From: Methanomicrobiales archaeon
GTDB taxonomy: Archaea; Halobacteriota; Methanomicrobia; Methanomicrobiales; JACTUA01
Length of the DNA: 13,777 nt
Reading direction: 5' to 3'
Assembly (NCBI GenBank): GCA_028678905.1
Contig: JAJRCO010000041.1
Coordinates: 1 to 13,777, forward strand
In this document: positions 13,314 to 13,777 of the stretch, in pieces
Position numbering within the stretch: position 1 is the first letter of the stretch
Layout of the letters: the number at the start of each line of letters is the position of its first letter
Notes under the pieces: generated by a model
What the model was told of the DNA's origin: nothing
What the model saw: only the letters and a program-made list of their open reading frames with translations
Database searches by the model: none
Translations under genes and position numbers: made by a program

Positions 13314-13777
13314 CTATTCTTTCTTCCTGGTTACCCCGACAGTTGCGCCGGTTCTGCCCGTCGACTTCGTCCGCTGACCCCTCACTTTCTGTCCGGTCTC
13401 GTGGCGAATGCCACGGTAACTTCGGATCTTCCGCATGCGGTTGATGTCATCCTCCTTGGCGGTGAGGACGTCCGTCCCGAACAAGTGACGGGCCTCGCCA
13501 GTGTACACGTCGAAAGGCCGATTCATCAGCCAGTACGGCACACTGCTGCCATAGTTATCCACCGTCTTGCGGATGCGTTCGACCTGTTCATCGGGAAGGG
13601 TACCGAGTCTGTTATGCGAATCAACTTTCGCCTGATGGGCGATGATCCGCGCGGTTCTCCTCCCCACGCCGTCCAGTGCGGTGAGCGCGACCTGGACGGA
13701 TTTCGTTCCGTCGAGATCGATGTTATTGACCCGGACGAAGTACTTGATCTCTTCCTCCGCCTTCGTCTCTTTTGCCG
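13314..13777 (-). CDS. rps13: 30S ribosomal protein S13 (uS13), 5' end outside window
   Basis: Small-subunit head protein contacting tRNA and 5S-side bridges. The frame is open from the TAG (13316-13314) through the right edge, giving 153 codons with no stop. Residues upstream of the apparent internal GTG at 13667 are clearly part of the protein: EEEIKYFVRVNNIDLDGTK and VQVALTALDGVGRRTARII, the helix-hairpin region of S13. The visible N-terminal end, about AKETKAEEE, suggests the start codon lies only a few residues outside. The C-terminus carries the basic KIRSYRGIRHETGQKVRGQRTKSTGRTG tail. It is probably the first gene of the alpha-like operon. Confidence 0.97.
   Translation of the reverse strand, partial: AKETKAEEEIKYFVRVNNIDLDGTKSVQVALTALDGVGRRTARIIAHQAKVDSHNRLGTLPDEQVERIRKTVDNYGSSVPYWLMNRPFDVYTGEARHLFGTDVLTAKEDDINRMRKIRSYRGIRHETGQKVRGQRTKSTGRTGATVGVTRKKE

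Noticed and set aside
13314..13667. rps13 starting at the internal GTG 13667
   Set aside because: The codon is the Val of ALDGVGRRTARI. Conserved S13 sequence continues upstream to the window edge.
1..13777. CRISPR arrays, insertion sequences, integrase or defence genes
   Set aside because: No repeat-spacer pattern, terminal inverted repeats, transposase motifs or defence domains were seen. All confident genes are core archaeal functions.

Overview
The window is archaeal chromosomal DNA. It most likely comes from a methanogen of the Methanomicrobia (Methanomicrobiales-like); that rank is an inference from gene content and protein style, not from a search. The archaeal assignment itself is firm. 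Ribosomal proteins eL18 and S13/S4/S11/L13/S9/S2 of archaeal type sit beside RNA polymerase subunits D, N and K, followed by mevalonate-pathway genes for ether-lipid synthesis. RpoD carries two complete ferredoxin-like 4Fe-4S motifs, as in many methanogens. Starts are preceded by GGAGG, GAGG or GGTGAT Shine-Dalgarno elements.

Layout: from the right edge down to about position 566, everything lies on the minus strand and reads right to left as one dense array. The order is rps13 (5' end cut by the window), rps4, rps11, rpoD, rpl18e, rpl13, rps9, rpoN, tRNA-Pro(CGG), rpoK, eno, rps2, a MEMO-family gene, mevalonate kinase, isopentenyl phosphate kinase, type II IPP isomerase, an archaeal RNase J-like beta-CASP nuclease, a geranylgeranyl/farnesyl diphosphate synthase (idsA) and glutamyl-tRNA synthetase. 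The largest gaps are about 30 bases, on either side of the rpoN/tRNA pair, and many junctions overlap (TGATG, TAATG, ATGA). A superoperon, or a few nested ones, is therefore likely. A T-run on the minus strand 27 bases beyond gltX probably ends it. A small uncharacterised ORF (304-525) converges from the plus strand. Positions 1 to about 300 hold no gene I can support.

Functionally the array joins translation (ribosomal proteins, tRNA-Pro, GluRS), transcription (RpoD/N/K), RNA turnover (RNase J), glycolysis/gluconeogenesis (enolase) and isoprenoid lipid synthesis. Mevalonate kinase, IPK, IDI-2 and prenyl synthase cover mevalonate to mevalonate 5-phosphate, and isopentenyl phosphate through IPP and DMAPP to GGPP. 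The middle steps of the archaeal modified mevalonate route are not in the window.

I do not see a new defence, mobile or CRISPR-like system. The content is conserved core archaeal genes. The points that deserve a second look are the GluRS start (an ACG codon where ATG is expected, with an ideal Shine-Dalgarno), the tRNA abutting the rpoN stop codon, the zinc-loop plus two-cluster RpoD, the MEMO and RNase J genes embedded in the lipid cluster, and the small plus-strand ORF.
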